A stretch of DNA of 56,836 nt from an uncultured Clostridium sp. GTDB lineage: Bacteria; Bacillota; Clostridia; TANB77; CAG-508. The notes under the pieces were generated by a model, which was not told where the DNA came from, searched no databases, and saw only the letters and a list, made by a program, of their open reading frames with translations. Below are positions 27,241 to 38,009 of this stretch, piece after piece. The stretch lies in contig CAOJGX010000004.1 of the NCBI GenBank assembly GCA_948435735.1, forward strand, positions 1 through 56,836, given 5' to 3'. Each line of letters starts with the position of its first letter. Position 1 is the first letter of the stretch. The translations under genes were made by a program, and so were the position numbers.

Positions 27241-30200
27241 TTACTTTTTCCCTATATGATTCATTAAATCAATTACATCCACTACACCATGAATCCTAGA
27301 ATTCAAATCCCTTGCTTCTTTCTGAACTCTTAAACTGCCATCTTTGGATTCATCAAATCTTTTACTTCCATCTTTTTGTGCATAATATTTTAGTTTTTCC
27401 TCTGTCTTTTTATTTCTTTTCACTTCTACTTTCACACCCATCTCATTTAACTTCGCATTCTGATTTTTTAAACTAGATAATGGGGAAAGTAATTTCTCAA
27501 ATTCCTCTTGTGTAAGGTGACTACCATCTTCAGTATATAACGCTTGTTCTAACTTATCCTTTGTCATATTAGTTTTTCTTCTTACTTCTCTTGCTACTAA
27601 TTTTTTCTTTTGTACGCCTTTGCCCAACTCTCCGCTTTCTTATCTTCTTGACTTTTTTAATATTTTCTTCTACACTCTCTTTTATTTCCTCTGGCAACTC
27701 AAAATCTTCTTTTATTTTATCTTTGCCTGTTAATTTTTCTATAACAGATGCAGATTTCTTCGAAGAATTTGGCATCAATTTATCTTTTAGACGATTATAT
27801 ATTTCTTGTTTTGCTTCCTCTGTATTTAAGTTATATACATTCTTTTCGCCTTTGCTTTCCATATATTCCAATATAGCAGCTGACACTAAATTAGCTTCTA
27901 ATTCTTTATTGGTTTCCTCATGATTAGCCGTTAAATCCAAATACACTTCTGAAATTGACTCTTCATTTATATTAGCACTTTCTAAGTCAATATCCCCTTT
28001 TTTCGTAATTCCTTGTGTTTCTAACATGCCTAAAATATTTTGATTAATCTGAACCATATCAGCATCTGTTAATTGCACTGCTGTAATATCAGTTATTCCT
28101 TGTTGACCACATAATGTTGTTATCGCTTCTTTTATAATAACTCCTTTTTGTTCATCCATTTCTTTTTGAATCATATGTATTTTATCCGTTACACTCAAGT
28201 TTGATTTTGCATCAATTGCTTCTACCTTATCCATGAATTTCTTCATAGCAATATTTGTATGAAGCTGCATACACACTCCATCACCAACATTAACAACATT
28301 TTTCTGGTTTACTTTTTGTTCAAATGCTAAGTCCTCTGCACTTTTTTCAGATGCTTCTTGTTTTATATTGTTTTCATAATGATACATATTTTCTGAAAAA
28401 GTCTCTTTTAATTCTTTTGTTTTCTTTTCTACACTCTTCTCTCGATTCTGTTGCTCTTTTTCCCAGTTCATGACTTTCTTTACTTCTTTTCTTACTTTTT
28501 TGTGCTTTAAAGTTTCTAATTGATCCATTTCTAAAACATGGTACATCATTGGTCTACTTAATCTAGCTGTTGCTCCTGCTCCAAAAGAATTAAATGTATA
28601 CGATTTATTTTCTAATCTTGCTGCTCTATTTTTGTATCTTCTTTTCCTTGTTTTTACATCCAAATGTGTAATTCCCGCATTACTTAACAAAGCCATTCCC
28701 ACTAATGGATTTGTAACGAATAAAGGCGTTCCTGCTACCAATGAAGCTAATGCCGTAATTCTACCCTTCCAGAAATTCATTTCAGCTTTTAATACTTTTG
28801 CTTCACCGGAATCTAATCCTAATAATGTATTCAATTTCATATTGTTTTTAAAAACCAAAGATTTACTATTAACCTTTTTACGCCAAATTGCACCTTTTAC
28901 TCCGCCTTCTCTTACCGTTGGTACTTTCCTACTTCTATACTTTCCATCTTTACCTTTTACAACAAGTCCATTCAATGCAGTTGCTAAATTTCCTTTTATG
29001 GTAGCTAAAATTGGCTCTCCATTCATAATTTGTTCTGTTAAAAAGGCTTTTTCTATGGCATCTTCTTTCTTTTTAATTTCTTTGTTTATTTCATTTAATT
29101 CTTCTTGATTTTTGTTAAGTTTATCTTGTTGTTGTTTCTTATCAAGTGTTTTTTCTTCTTTTATTGCTTTGCGTTCTTTTAATAATTTCTCCTTTTTTTC
29201 TTCTAATTCAGCTATATCTTCCATATTTTTCATAGCTTCTTTATTATTTTTAAGATAAGCCTCAGCATTTTTTTCTTCTTTTGTTCCCTCTTTCTTTTTC
29301 TTCCTTCCTTCCTCTTCTTGAATCTCCTTCTCTTCTGCTTCTCTTCGTTCTTTCTCTTTTTCTTTTTCTGCTTTTGCCTCTTGTTTATTTTTAAATGCTG
29401 CAACACCCCCACTTAGTGCTGCCATTCCTGCAGCTTTGATTGGTTTAGTAGCAATTCCATAAGTAGCTTTCATTGCAGCTGTTGCTACAGTTCCACCAAC
29501 TAAAGCACCTTTTAGTGATTTGGCCTCCTTCTTTAATTGACCAAAATCAGTTCTATCTGCCATATCCCCAGCAAGACTTCCTTTTCCTCCTGATAATTTA
29601 AACAATTTCCTGATTAATTTATCTGCTTTTATCATGAAATTCAATAATACAAACGCTAGTATTGCACCAGCCAAAGAAATCAACGACAACGCAAGTGCTG
29701 TTGACACAAATGAAACATACACTAACGTATGAACAATTTGAATCACAACATTCATTATATATTCTAAAAACCAAGTTGAAAATATCTTTGCTTTTCCTGT
29801 TAATACTTTATTAAAAGCATACGAAGCAGCAACTGCTGGTGCTAGCAAAGTTAACATGATAATATTGATAACTCTTCTAAAATAGATTAATGCAAATCTC
29901 CAAGCATAATACACAAGAACAGCATAAATAACCATACCAGTAAAACCATCTGTTAATTTTAAACTATACGCTCTAGTTCTTGCCGATTCATATAGCGTTG
30001 TTTCTACTTCTGCTGAAGTTTGTAATTTATCAATATCTCCGTATTGGTACTCTTGGACTATTTGGGGTGGCTCTTTTGCTAATGGTTCTAGAGAATCTAC
30101 AATGGTGTCATTAATGGTTAATATCCCAATCATAATATAATGAATTGCAAAAACAATAATCATACCAGCAAGCCAATCCATTAACATTTGCTTATAGACA

Positions 30201-30811
30201 GCCTTTTCTGATGCAATCGTTGAAATGGCCATTTTAATCCCTATGAAAATTAGTAATAACAACATAAAAGCAATTACAATTAATCTCATGATATAATACC
30301 ATTTTGCAACCGATTCCCTAATTACTGTTACCACTTCATTACCAGTTTCATTATCTACAATCTCTTCATTTGCATTTCCTTCAAATATGTTTGCATTCAA
30401 AATGGGAACTCTATTAAATATAATACTTTCAACATTTACAATTTGTTGAGAATAACTATCCATACCAGCGATTGCATCACTAAAGAAAGCCCCCAGATCT
30501 GTTTCTACTCCTAATATGGCTGTCAAAATAATTTCCATTATTTCCACCCAACCAACAATTACACCTCTTACTGGTAAAATCATGATTCCTAATAAATAAT
30601 TCGCAATTTCTCCTAAAGCATTTAAAAGATTTTCCCAAAAACCCTTTTTAACAACATAGGTTCCTTCTTGTGTTCCTGAATAATAAAATTCTCCTTCTTT
30701 TAATTTTAGCTTTGCTTCTGAAACAGAAGACGTGGAAAAAAATGATAAAACGACTGTTATCATGGCTATAACTAAAATTTTATAAGACATTCTTTTCAGT
30801 AATAACTTCAT
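27241..30811 (-). CDS. VirB6/TrbL-like protein 2, CGG +1 frameshift near the end
   Basis: The largest VirB6-like protein: 1189 residues if read through one +1 shift. Signal-like start, membrane helices at about 60-115, 170-235 and 285-395 (including IGIKMAISTIASEKAVYKQML), then a very long charged coiled-coil tail. At AAG CGG AGA (CGG 27634-27632) the zero frame ends 21 residues later in Arg/Lys/Ser. The +1 frame continues GELGKGVQKKKLVARE for 130 residues to 27241. The downstream frame overlaps this gene by 59 bases and has no proper ribosome binding site or ATG of its own, so fusion by frameshift is the simplest reading. This is a weaker case than dnaG because no homolog alignment is available here. 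Confidence 0.8.
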
Positions 30812-30841
30812 TTTTTCATTCCTTTCCTCAATTAATATTGA

Positions 30842-32392
30842 TTAAAATTGTATCAAAATTTCTTTATCATCGTATTTTAAAACACCATTTTGAAATGCTT
30901 TTATTTGATAGGTTTCATCTCCTGTCAGAAGCACTCCTTTTGTTTGATTCTTTAAATCATAATAATACATGCCTTTTCCACTTCTACTATACGCTAGCAA
31001 ACTATCACTTAGCCATATATAAGAAGTGATACTTTCGCGTAATTCACAGTCTACAAACTGCTCATCTTGCGAAATGAAATAGAGATTGATAATATGTTCA
31101 TTCTCATCTAAATCTGCATAATAGTTGTATCGTTTACTTCTGTTTCTATCCTCTTCTTTTTCAAATTTTTCGCGATATTCTTTACATTTTGCATTTAAGT
31201 TTTGTCTTTCTTCTAATCGCCTCATTTCAGCATTAAAGACATTATCTACTTGAAGCTGTGCCAAAAATTCTGTATGTTCTATATATTGATTTACAATTTC
31301 TTGACTGACACCAATATTATTATACAAAATAATACCATCTACATTATCATAATTTAATTTTATATCAATCCCTTTATTAGGATACGATAAAAATACAGTT
31401 TCTTCGTTATAGGTATATTCTTCATAATCCGGCCATACATACGTTAACTCATTCATAAATTCAAGCAATGAATATTTTTCCTCTAAAAACTCATCTACTA
31501 ATCCAAAAAAAGCGTCAAATCCTTCTTCCTGTATATTTCGATAGATCGAAATTTGGTCTTTTTCAAAAAAAACATAAATTTCATTACTTTTATAGCCAAT
31601 GATACTTTTATCATCATTTTGAAAACTTGGTGTACCTATCTTACTTATAATTATATCACTTTCTGTACCAACAGTAAAGCCATTTACGACAGAATTTACA
31701 TAATTTTTATCAAAAATGATGTGATACACTTTTCCATCAATGAATCTTACTCTTATTCCTTCGTCAAAATAAATATTGTAATCTTGAAAAATCGACTCTC
31801 TTGAACCAAATTCTGAAGACGAGCTCCAGCCATTTTGAATGCAATTTAGAAGTTCGGGAGCCTGAATCGATAACTCTGTTGTTTTTATTTCTTTATATTT
31901 TTTCAAACTAATTTGAGAATCCATATAAATAAAATAGTCTTCTATGCCATTGATAGAAATTGTTTCTATTTTGCCATAATTACATATAACACGTATATCA
32001 ATTGGTTCTTGTTTACTATTATCAAGCAATCGAAAACTATTATAATGCAGAAACTCTGCTATTTTGTCAATGACATTCTCATAAAACTTTTGATTGCTCT
32101 TTTCTCCTTCATATAAATCAACCTTAAATTCTGTCGTAATATCTACTTTAAATCCTTCTGTTACCTGTTCTTTCATTCCAATATAGCGACAACCATAATA
32201 TTCCAAAATATCTTTTATCGAATTAAAATTGCCTGACAGAATTGCTTGTTGTTTTTGCTCATTTTTGATTTTCAAACTACTTAATATTACAGTACAAATA
32301 GCCAAAACTAGAGTTAGTACTACAATTGTAATTATGATTGTTTTTTTAGTATGAATTTCATTTTGCTTCCTATACCTCTCTTTTTGACTCAT
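30842..32392 (-). CDS. Anchored extracytoplasmic protein of unknown family
   Basis: A 516-residue protein with one membrane segment (residues 18-39) and a large outer region of mixed alpha/beta composition, rich in Tyr/Asp/Glu. The last 60 residues (YIWLSDSLLAYSRSGKGMYYYDLKNQTKGVLLTGDE) look like a beta-propeller blade. I do not recognise the family. It lies inside the T4SS-like operon between two VirB6-like genes, 11 bases from the upstream gene, so it is likely a surface component of the same machine. Confidence 0.65.
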   Translation of the reverse strand: MSQKERYRKQNEIHTKKTIIITIVVLTLVLAICTVILSSLKIKNEQKQQAILSGNFNSIKDILEYYGCRYIGMKEQVTEGFKVDITTEFKVDLYEGEKSNQKFYENVIDKIAEFLHYNSFRLLDNSKQEPIDIRVICNYGKIETISINGIEDYFIYMDSQISLKKYKEIKTTELSIQAPELLNCIQNGWSSSSEFGSRESIFQDYNIYFDEGIRVRFIDGKVYHIIFDKNYVNSVVNGFTVGTESDIIISKIGTPSFQNDDKSIIGYKSNEIYVFFEKDQISIYRNIQEEGFDAFFGLVDEFLEEKYSLLEFMNELTYVWPDYEEYTYNEETVFLSYPNKGIDIKLNYDNVDGIILYNNIGVSQEIVNQYIEHTEFLAQLQVDNVFNAEMRRLEERQNLNAKCKEYREKFEKEEDRNRSKRYNYYADLDENEHIINLYFISQDEQFVDCELRESITSYIWLSDSLLAYSRSGKGMYYYDLKNQTKGVLLTGDETYQIKAFQNGVLKYDDKEILIQF

Positions 32393-32403
32393 GATTTCCT
32401 CCT

Positions 32404-33606
32404 CTACTTCTCATTTCTTCGTTCTTCATCCACTGGTTTCAAACTTGTAACATTTCTCAAATTAAACAAGAATAAGACGATTTTTTCAACTTTTGTTAAT
32501 GCCAACAAGAATACTAATGCTACTATCATAGAATGCTTAGCAATTTCACCAGCTGTATACATAAAAACTAAATAAATGATTGCATGAATCGGTTGGATAA
32601 ATACATTAATTGCCAACTCATTAAACCACACAGAATAGGCTTGTGCTTTTCCATCTCCAATTTTATCAATGGGATACGTTATGGTTATCAACGGTGAAAT
32701 TAATATCAAAAATCCAACGGTAATCAATCTTCTGAAATAGGACAAGAAAAACTTCGTTTGGATAAATACCAAAAACCAATAGGGTATAACATTAGCAACA
32801 AAATTCCAACCAGCATTTCCTAAAGGCCCCGCTATGATTGCGGTCATAATATCCTCCTCAAATCCCATCTCTCCATTGCTATCCAAACTGCATTTGATAT
32901 TATAAACTACATTTCCAAACATCTCACCTAAATTTATAATGATACTAATAATATATTGCATCATAAATAACATAACAATACTTTCAACCCAAGCAATCAG
33001 CATTTGTTTATACTTTGCCTTGTCAGAAGATACTGTAGATAATGCCATTCTAATTCCAACATAAATCAAAATCAGTAAACTTAATGCAAGTGCTATCAAA
33101 CGTAAAATAACGAAAAACTTAGCAACACTTTCTTTTACTTTACTTGTTATAGATGAATCAATGGTAATTGTCTTTTCGTTGTCACCAGTGCCAATTGTAT
33201 AGGAATTATTAAAATTAAAGTAATTAATATTAAATACCCCAATTTCATTAAAAACTGCCTGTTCAATTGTAAATAATCCATCACAGCCTGATACGATTGT
33301 CATACATGCTTGCACTAACACAGGAAACAAGTTTGCTACTGCCGCCAATATCCCAGCAATTGTGCCAAATATGCCACCTAATAAAGTCCACACAAAATTC
33401 TGGTCTCCCATAATTCCACTTTTATCTTCCGTTTTTCCTTCGTTGATAAGCATTTCTTGATCTTTCGCAGAAATGGAGTTCTCTGTGATAGAACCCGTAC
33501 CCTGAAAAGCTTGATTTGTTGCATAAACATCACTGCACAATATGAAATTAAACAAAATCACGATCACTAACAGTGAACTTACTATCCTTTTCATCCATAA
33601 CCTCAT
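32404..33606 (-). CDS. VirB6/TrbL-like membrane protein 3
   Basis: A 400-residue polytopic protein. It has a signal peptide-like start (residues 5-29), a membrane segment at about 70-100, and conserved core LIALALSLLILIYVGIRMALSTVSSDKAKYKQML (about 165-200), then more helices to about 385. It lacks the long tail of its two paralogs. The TYPIDKIGDGKAQA loop matches TYAIDKMGDGKAQA in the 801-residue paralog, showing recent common ancestry. Three VirB6-like subunits in one locus suggest a heteromeric channel. It starts 6 bases after VirB4. Confidence 0.85.
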   Translation of the reverse strand: MRLWMKRIVSSLLVIVILFNFILCSDVYATNQAFQGTGSITENSISAKDQEMLINEGKTEDKSGIMGDQNFVWTLLGGIFGTIAGILAAVANLFPVLVQACMTIVSGCDGLFTIEQAVFNEIGVFNINYFNFNNSYTIGTGDNEKTITIDSSITSKVKESVAKFFVILRLIALALSLLILIYVGIRMALSTVSSDKAKYKQMLIAWVESIVMLFMMQYIISIIINLGEMFGNVVYNIKCSLDSNGEMGFEEDIMTAIIAGPLGNAGWNFVANVIPYWFLVFIQTKFFLSYFRRLITVGFLILISPLITITYPIDKIGDGKAQAYSVWFNELAINVFIQPIHAIIYLVFMYTAGEIAKHSMIVALVFLLALTKVEKIVLFLFNLRNVTSLKPVDEERRNEK

Positions 33607-33612
33607 TTTTCA

Positions 33613-35607
33613 TTATTGTTGTTGCTGTCTTGCTTTTTCCATTGCAATTTGTTTACTTAGGTTTGTTTCCACAAATTCCATTTCTTTATTCGTTGGTTGA
33701 ATTGCCAAAATTGCTGAATCACCACCAACTCTAAGCAAACCTTCTCCTCGGCCACAAGTAACCAAAAAGCCTGCTTCACCATCACTTAATTTGAATACTT
33801 CTTGCAAATATTCAATTTCTGATTTATCTTGTGCCAAAAACAATTTCGTTTCTGATGAAGTAAGAATCGCCTGTGCTTCCGGTTTTTCATAAAAATCTTG
33901 GAATTTTTGTGAAATAACAGCCAAAGAAACATTTCTTTTTCTGGCACGTCTTGCCATTGTATTCAAGAAATCAACTGCTTCTGGAAGTGGAAGCATCATC
34001 CAAGCTTCATCAATTAGTACTCTTTTTTTCGCAGCTTTTGATTTATCTTCACTATTTTTCTTAACGTATTTTTCCCAAACCCAAGAAAGTAAAATTTGTT
34101 GTGCCAAAGGTCTAGCAAATCTTTCTTCTAGTTGGGAAATATCTAAATTGATAAATGGCACACCTTCTAACAATTCAAAAGTCGATTGTCCATCAAAATA
34201 TGCCATCTGACCATGTTGTTCCCTGACATATTGTTTCATAACCTTTACCAAATAACTATAATGAAAACGATAATCTGGGTTTTGATTTTCCTGTGCTTTT
34301 CTGCAAATTCTTTTATACCAAGAACCAATCGTAGGCATTTGTTTTTTTACTTTTCCCAAGTAATTATCACTCATATCAATAGAACCATTGCTACTTTTTT
34401 CATATAGGCTCTCTACGGTATTATTAATGCCACGGCCTACATATTCCTCCAAAACTGCTTCTGAAATAATTTGCTTGGTAAGTTCATTTACTTCTTTACT
34501 TCCTGTACTTCCTCTTGCCATAGTAAGTAAACCTTGTGTTACGTCCTCTACTTTATTTTCAACACTTACAACCGTTCTCTCTTTGCCGGTTATTTCATCT
34601 TTGATGACTTCTGGCTCAATATCAAATAAATTGATAATTGTTTTTGAAGTTGGACTAATCACAACATTTACGCCACCTAGGGATTCTGCTACAGAACCAT
34701 ATTCCCCTTCGGCATCTAATGCTAAACTCTCAATTCCCATTAAAATAGAGGAACGAGCTGAAATTGTCTTAATTGTAACAGATTTACCAGCACCAGATTT
34801 ACCAAAAATAATCATATTGTAATTGGTTAATTTTGAACTGAAGTTGTCATACAAAATTGGCAAACCAGTTTGTTTGTTAAATCCTAGGGGAATTCCATTT
34901 TCGTGACCTACTTCTGAATTGAAGAAAGGAAACACGGTAGACATCGCCCTTCTATCAAATGTATGCGATTTATTTAATTTGTTTTCACAAAGTGGCACAT
35001 TCGAACGAAATGCTTCATCTTGCATTGCCCAAGCTGGTTTCATATCAATCAAATTCTTGGACATTTCACTTGTCAATAATTCTGTATATCGATCCAATTC
35101 TTCCATGCTATACGCAAAAAGAGTTGATATAATTGTCGCATCAAACAACTTATTAAAACCTGCTGCAATCGCATCTCTTAATTCTTCCGCTTCTGCTCTT
35201 TTTTGTGCAATAATTCTCTCCCTGTTGATATCTCCTCTATCCTGTGCAACAACCCTCTCTGATTCTAGTTCATTAATCGTTCTGTTCAAATCAGTTTGCG
35301 AACTTGCTTCACTAATTGGATTGATAAAAACAGATACATTAATATCGCCAAAAGTATACATTCCCCTTAAAAATTCTGGGAAAGTACACATTCTTGGTAG
35401 AGCAGCAACAATCATACTTCTGGCATATCTTGTTCGGTTTGAAGCAATTTCAATGTGATTTGTATAACTCGCATCAATTCCACCTGGTGCAATTAAATGC
35501 TTGATATCTTTTTCTTCTTTTTTGAAAATACTTTTTTGCTCTTTTTCTTTATTTACCTCTAACTCTAATTCATTTGTCGTTGCTTGTTTTTTATTACTTC
35601 CAAACAT
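33613..35607 (-). CDS. VirB4-type T4SS ATPase
   Basis: A 664-residue VirB4/TraC-family ATPase, the motor of the machine. Walker A is IIFGKSGAGKSVTIK (about residue 268), and Walker B is VLIDEAWMMLP (about 532), followed by the family motif ARRARKRNVSLAVISQKFQDF. The N-terminal 200 residues are the VirB4 accessory domain. No VirD4 coupling ATPase and no VirB11 is present in the window. Gram-positive systems normally lack VirB11 but conjugative ones need VirD4. Ribosome binding site AAGGAGG precedes the ATG. Confidence 0.95.
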   Translation of the reverse strand: MFGSNKKQATTNELELEVNKEKEQKSIFKKEEKDIKHLIAPGGIDASYTNHIEIASNRTRYARSMIVAALPRMCTFPEFLRGMYTFGDINVSVFINPISEASSQTDLNRTINELESERVVAQDRGDINRERIIAQKRAEAEELRDAIAAGFNKLFDATIISTLFAYSMEELDRYTELLTSEMSKNLIDMKPAWAMQDEAFRSNVPLCENKLNKSHTFDRRAMSTVFPFFNSEVGHENGIPLGFNKQTGLPILYDNFSSKLTNYNMIIFGKSGAGKSVTIKTISARSSILMGIESLALDAEGEYGSVAESLGGVNVVISPTSKTIINLFDIEPEVIKDEITGKERTVVSVENKVEDVTQGLLTMARGSTGSKEVNELTKQIISEAVLEEYVGRGINNTVESLYEKSSNGSIDMSDNYLGKVKKQMPTIGSWYKRICRKAQENQNPDYRFHYSYLVKVMKQYVREQHGQMAYFDGQSTFELLEGVPFINLDISQLEERFARPLAQQILLSWVWEKYVKKNSEDKSKAAKKRVLIDEAWMMLPLPEAVDFLNTMARRARKRNVSLAVISQKFQDFYEKPEAQAILTSSETKLFLAQDKSEIEYLQEVFKLSDGEAGFLVTCGRGEGLLRVGGDSAILAIQPTNKEMEFVETNLSKQIAMEKARQQQQ

Positions 35608-35628
35608 AGCGATTCCTCCTTCTCTTCT

Positions 35629-36990
35629 TTAGTCCTCTGGTGTTATCCTTTTTTTGATAACCTTTTTCTCTGGCATCTCAACTGGTTGTTTTTGAACTAC
35701 TTTTCTTACGGTATCCCCTTGTGCAACTTGTTTTGTTCGTTGACCAGAAGCTGGTGGAACTCTTCTTGTTACTTTTTTTACTGGTTCTGTTTTGGTCTCT
35801 TTTATTTCTGGTTTTTCAGGAGTTTTCTGTTCTTCATACTGTTCAACATTTTCTTTGGCAATTTCAAAAACTCTTGGGTTTAATTGATCTTCATATTGAT
35901 CTAATAGTTCATTTGCCTTTTCTCTTATTTTCGTTGTTTTATTTCTTTCTCTTTCTAGATCTTCAAGTTGTTTTTGCTTATCTGCTCTTAAAATGCTATC
36001 TGTTGCTAAATCAATCGCTGCAATGTTAATTTCTTTATCTAATTTTTCTTGTTTCTTCTCTAAAATATCCTTTCCAGAACTATACAAAGCATCATATTGA
36101 GCATCTAGCGCTTTGGTAAATTGATAAATCTCTGATTCATCTCGGTTGTAAGCAACATATAATAACTCGACTAATTCTTCGGAATCAAGAATTCTACTTG
36201 TCACTTGCGAACTAGCCAAAGAACTCGAAATATTTTGGCATCTTGTATATAATTCCGAAAAACACATATTATCAATTTCATCTTTTGAATAATTCGATAA
36301 ATTTCCACCTAATTCATTTACAAAGTACGATACAACCACATATGTTCTTTGTTGAAGAATACTTTGATTTGAATTTAGGCGATCTACATAATCTGTTATA
36401 TCAACACCATAATTTAAAACATTTTCTTTTCTTCTTTTTTCAAATTCCAATTTTTCGATTAATGGTTTATTATTGGCTCTTCTAGCTTGAAGCATTTTTA
36501 AATCAATTTTCTCAATGTCACTTTTTATAACATTGACTCTTTCTTTATAACCTGCCACAATGTCTTTCAAATTCAAAGTTCTACTTTGAACATATAGTTG
36601 AATCGGAAATCTTAACGTATTCAAAAATTGAACAAACCCTTCTTCTACTGCAATTTTTTCTTGTTCTGACATTAAATCATAATTAACACCATTACATTGT
36701 AAAATCATGACATATTGTGTTTTATTTTTTCGAACAATCATGTTATCAATCACTTCGTCAAATTCCATGAAATCTAATACAGATTGTTGCGTTAACTCAC
36801 CTTGAAATCTACCGTAATTTTCAATTTTCTTGCTTTCCGCCTGCTTTATTTCTGTTTCAGAATAGATAACTGTCGTTTCTTCCTGTTTTTCTTTTTTTGG
36901 TTTTATTAAATATAAATAAAATATCACCAGCAAAAACATGACGAATATAATGATACCGATCATGATTTGTAATACTGTAATAATATCCAT
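35629..36990 (-). CDS. TraC/VirB4 N-terminal-like membrane protein
   Basis: A 453-residue protein with an N-terminal membrane helix (residues 5-30), a globular domain (about 65-280) and a charged coiled-coil/Pro-rich tail. The globular part VLDFMEFDEVIDNMIVRKN...MILQCNGVNYDLMSEQEK resembles the small N-terminal domain seen in Gram-positive VirB4 partners. Here it is a stand-alone gene directly before VirB4. Its role is probably to anchor VirB4 to the membrane. The assignment is by resemblance and position, not certain. The ribosome binding site AAAGGAGG is good. Confidence 0.7.
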   Translation of the reverse strand: MDIITVLQIMIGIIIFVMFLLVIFYLYLIKPKKEKQEETTVIYSETEIKQAESKKIENYGRFQGELTQQSVLDFMEFDEVIDNMIVRKNKTQYVMILQCNGVNYDLMSEQEKIAVEEGFVQFLNTLRFPIQLYVQSRTLNLKDIVAGYKERVNVIKSDIEKIDLKMLQARRANNKPLIEKLEFEKRRKENVLNYGVDITDYVDRLNSNQSILQQRTYVVVSYFVNELGGNLSNYSKDEIDNMCFSELYTRCQNISSSLASSQVTSRILDSEELVELLYVAYNRDESEIYQFTKALDAQYDALYSSGKDILEKKQEKLDKEINIAAIDLATDSILRADKQKQLEDLERERNKTTKIREKANELLDQYEDQLNPRVFEIAKENVEQYEEQKTPEKPEIKETKTEPVKKVTRRVPPASGQRTKQVAQGDTVRKVVQKQPVEMPEKKVIKKRITPED

Positions 36991-37335
36991 CTATTTTTCC
37001 TCCTTTGTGCTTTGGTAATAGGTATAAATCTTACGATTTTTCTTGAATTTAATATAGCGAATAATAATTTCACTAATTGGTTCTCCCCCAATCTTTTTAG
37101 TAACTGGAATACTCACAATGGTCGGAATTTTTACAGCACCTATAATATAGCCAATCACTGCGAAAACTGCCATAATAATGATTCCTATATTTTTCAATGC
37201 CAACATCGAAAACAGCCAAAAAAACAATGCTCCTACACCAGCACCGATTGCTGTTGTGATTAACGATTTGATTGAAAAAATATATAAAATTCTACTCTCT
37301 CCTTTATAATTACGTGGTATGTAATAGGTCCCCAT
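36991..37335 (-). CDS. PrgI-family protein (VirB3-like)
   Basis: A 114-residue protein with two membrane helices (about 30-50 and 55-75) and short cytoplasmic ends, matching PrgI/TcpE proteins of Gram-positive conjugation systems: YYIPRNYKGE start, IIRYIKFKKNRKIYTY end. The PrgI family is the counterpart of VirB3 and precedes the VirB4 gene in most such loci, as here. Its stop codon abuts the next gene's start (36991/36990), so translation is coupled. Confidence 0.85.
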   Translation of the reverse strand: MGTYYIPRNYKGESRILYIFSIKSLITTAIGAGVGALFFWLFSMLALKNIGIIIMAVFAVIGYIIGAVKIPTIVSIPVTKKIGGEPISEIIIRYIKFKKNRKIYTYYQSTKEEK

Positions 37336-37355
37336 AATTCATTCCTCCTTTGTTT

Positions 37356-37847
37356 TTAAAACTTGCTTACTACTCCTAAAACAGCACTCCAAATTCCGTA
37401 TGCTCCAAATATTACGATTCCAGCAACCACAACACCAATTAATTGTTGCTTCAAAGCAGCTTGCTTATCTGGTGGCGACATAATGTATTTGATTCCCATG
37501 TAAGATACTACTGCAACCATAACTCCTGCACCAATCATAGTTAGAATTTGACCCAATCCAACAAAATCCTTTGTTATAGAGGAAGTATCAACACTGCCCT
37601 CTCCTTTTTTTCCTTCTTCCAAAAATCCACTTGCTTGTGATTGCATTCTATCTAACAAACTTTCATCAACAACATCCTCTTTTTGATAACTATCACCACT
37701 TGTATCCTGAATAATAGATCCGCTTCCACCAGCACCACCTGACCCTTTTTCATGTGCAGCTCTAACCTCAAAATTATTTATGTATACAAAAATCATAACA
37801 ATATTTATTAATACAAATACAACAAAAAATTTCTTCCCAACTTTCAT
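37356..37847 (-). CDS. VirB2-like pilin/channel subunit, first of main operon
   Basis: A 163-residue protein with an N-terminal signal/anchor, a Gly/Ser-rich stretch (about 35-95) and two membrane helices at about 100-125 and 135-160 with the MSPPDKQAALKQQ loop. That loop occupies the position of the pilin family's SAAPSEKAEFKK, so it is a diverged relative of the VirB2/TrbC-type pilins next to it. It begins the main T4SS transcript, with its own promoter at 37891-37919. Start at ATG 37847 (AAGGTGG 11 bases upstream) is preferred over a GTG overlapping that site. Confidence 0.8.
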   Translation of the reverse strand: MKVGKKFFVVFVLINIVMIFVYINNFEVRAAHEKGSGGAGGSGSIIQDTSGDSYQKEDVVDESLLDRMQSQASGFLEEGKKGEGSVDTSSITKDFVGLGQILTMIGAGVMVAVVSYMGIKYIMSPPDKQAALKQQLIGVVVAGIVIFGAYGIWSAVLGVVSKF

Positions 37848-37890
37848 TTCACTTATACCCACCTTTAAAATTTTATACTATATCATTTTT

Positions 37891-37919
37891 ATTATAGTCT
37901 AAATTTCAAAATTTTTCAA
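37891..37919 (-). promoter_or_regulatory. Promoter of the main T4SS-like operon
   Basis: On the minus strand TTGAAA (37919-37914), 17 bases, TATAAT (37896-37891). About 25 bases further upstream lie two TTACA direct repeats 11 bases apart (37960-37941). Confidence 0.8.
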
Positions 37920-37940
37920 CATTTTTCGCTCAATTTCTTC

Positions 37941-37960
37941 ATTTGTAACACAAATGTAAT
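37941..37960 (-). promoter_or_regulatory. TTACA direct repeat (possible OmpR-type activator site)
   Basis: On the minus strand ATTACATTTGTGTTACAAAT contains TTACA twice with an 11-base period, upstream of the -35 of the main operon. A near-copy lies upstream of the pilin promoter at 40248-40276. An 11-base direct repeat is typical of OmpR/PhoP-family regulators. Confidence 0.45.
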
Positions 37961-37962
37961 AT

Positions 37963-37996
37963 AAAAAGTGAGAAAACTGCCATTTTCTCACTTTTT
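37963..37996 (-). terminator. Terminator after the 125-residue pilin
   Basis: AAAAAGTGAGAAAA pairs with TTTTCTCACTTTTT around a 6-base loop; on the minus strand it ends in five U. It separates the pilin genes from the main T4SS operon. Confidence 0.9.
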
Positions 37997-38009
37997 TACC
38001 TTAATCTAC

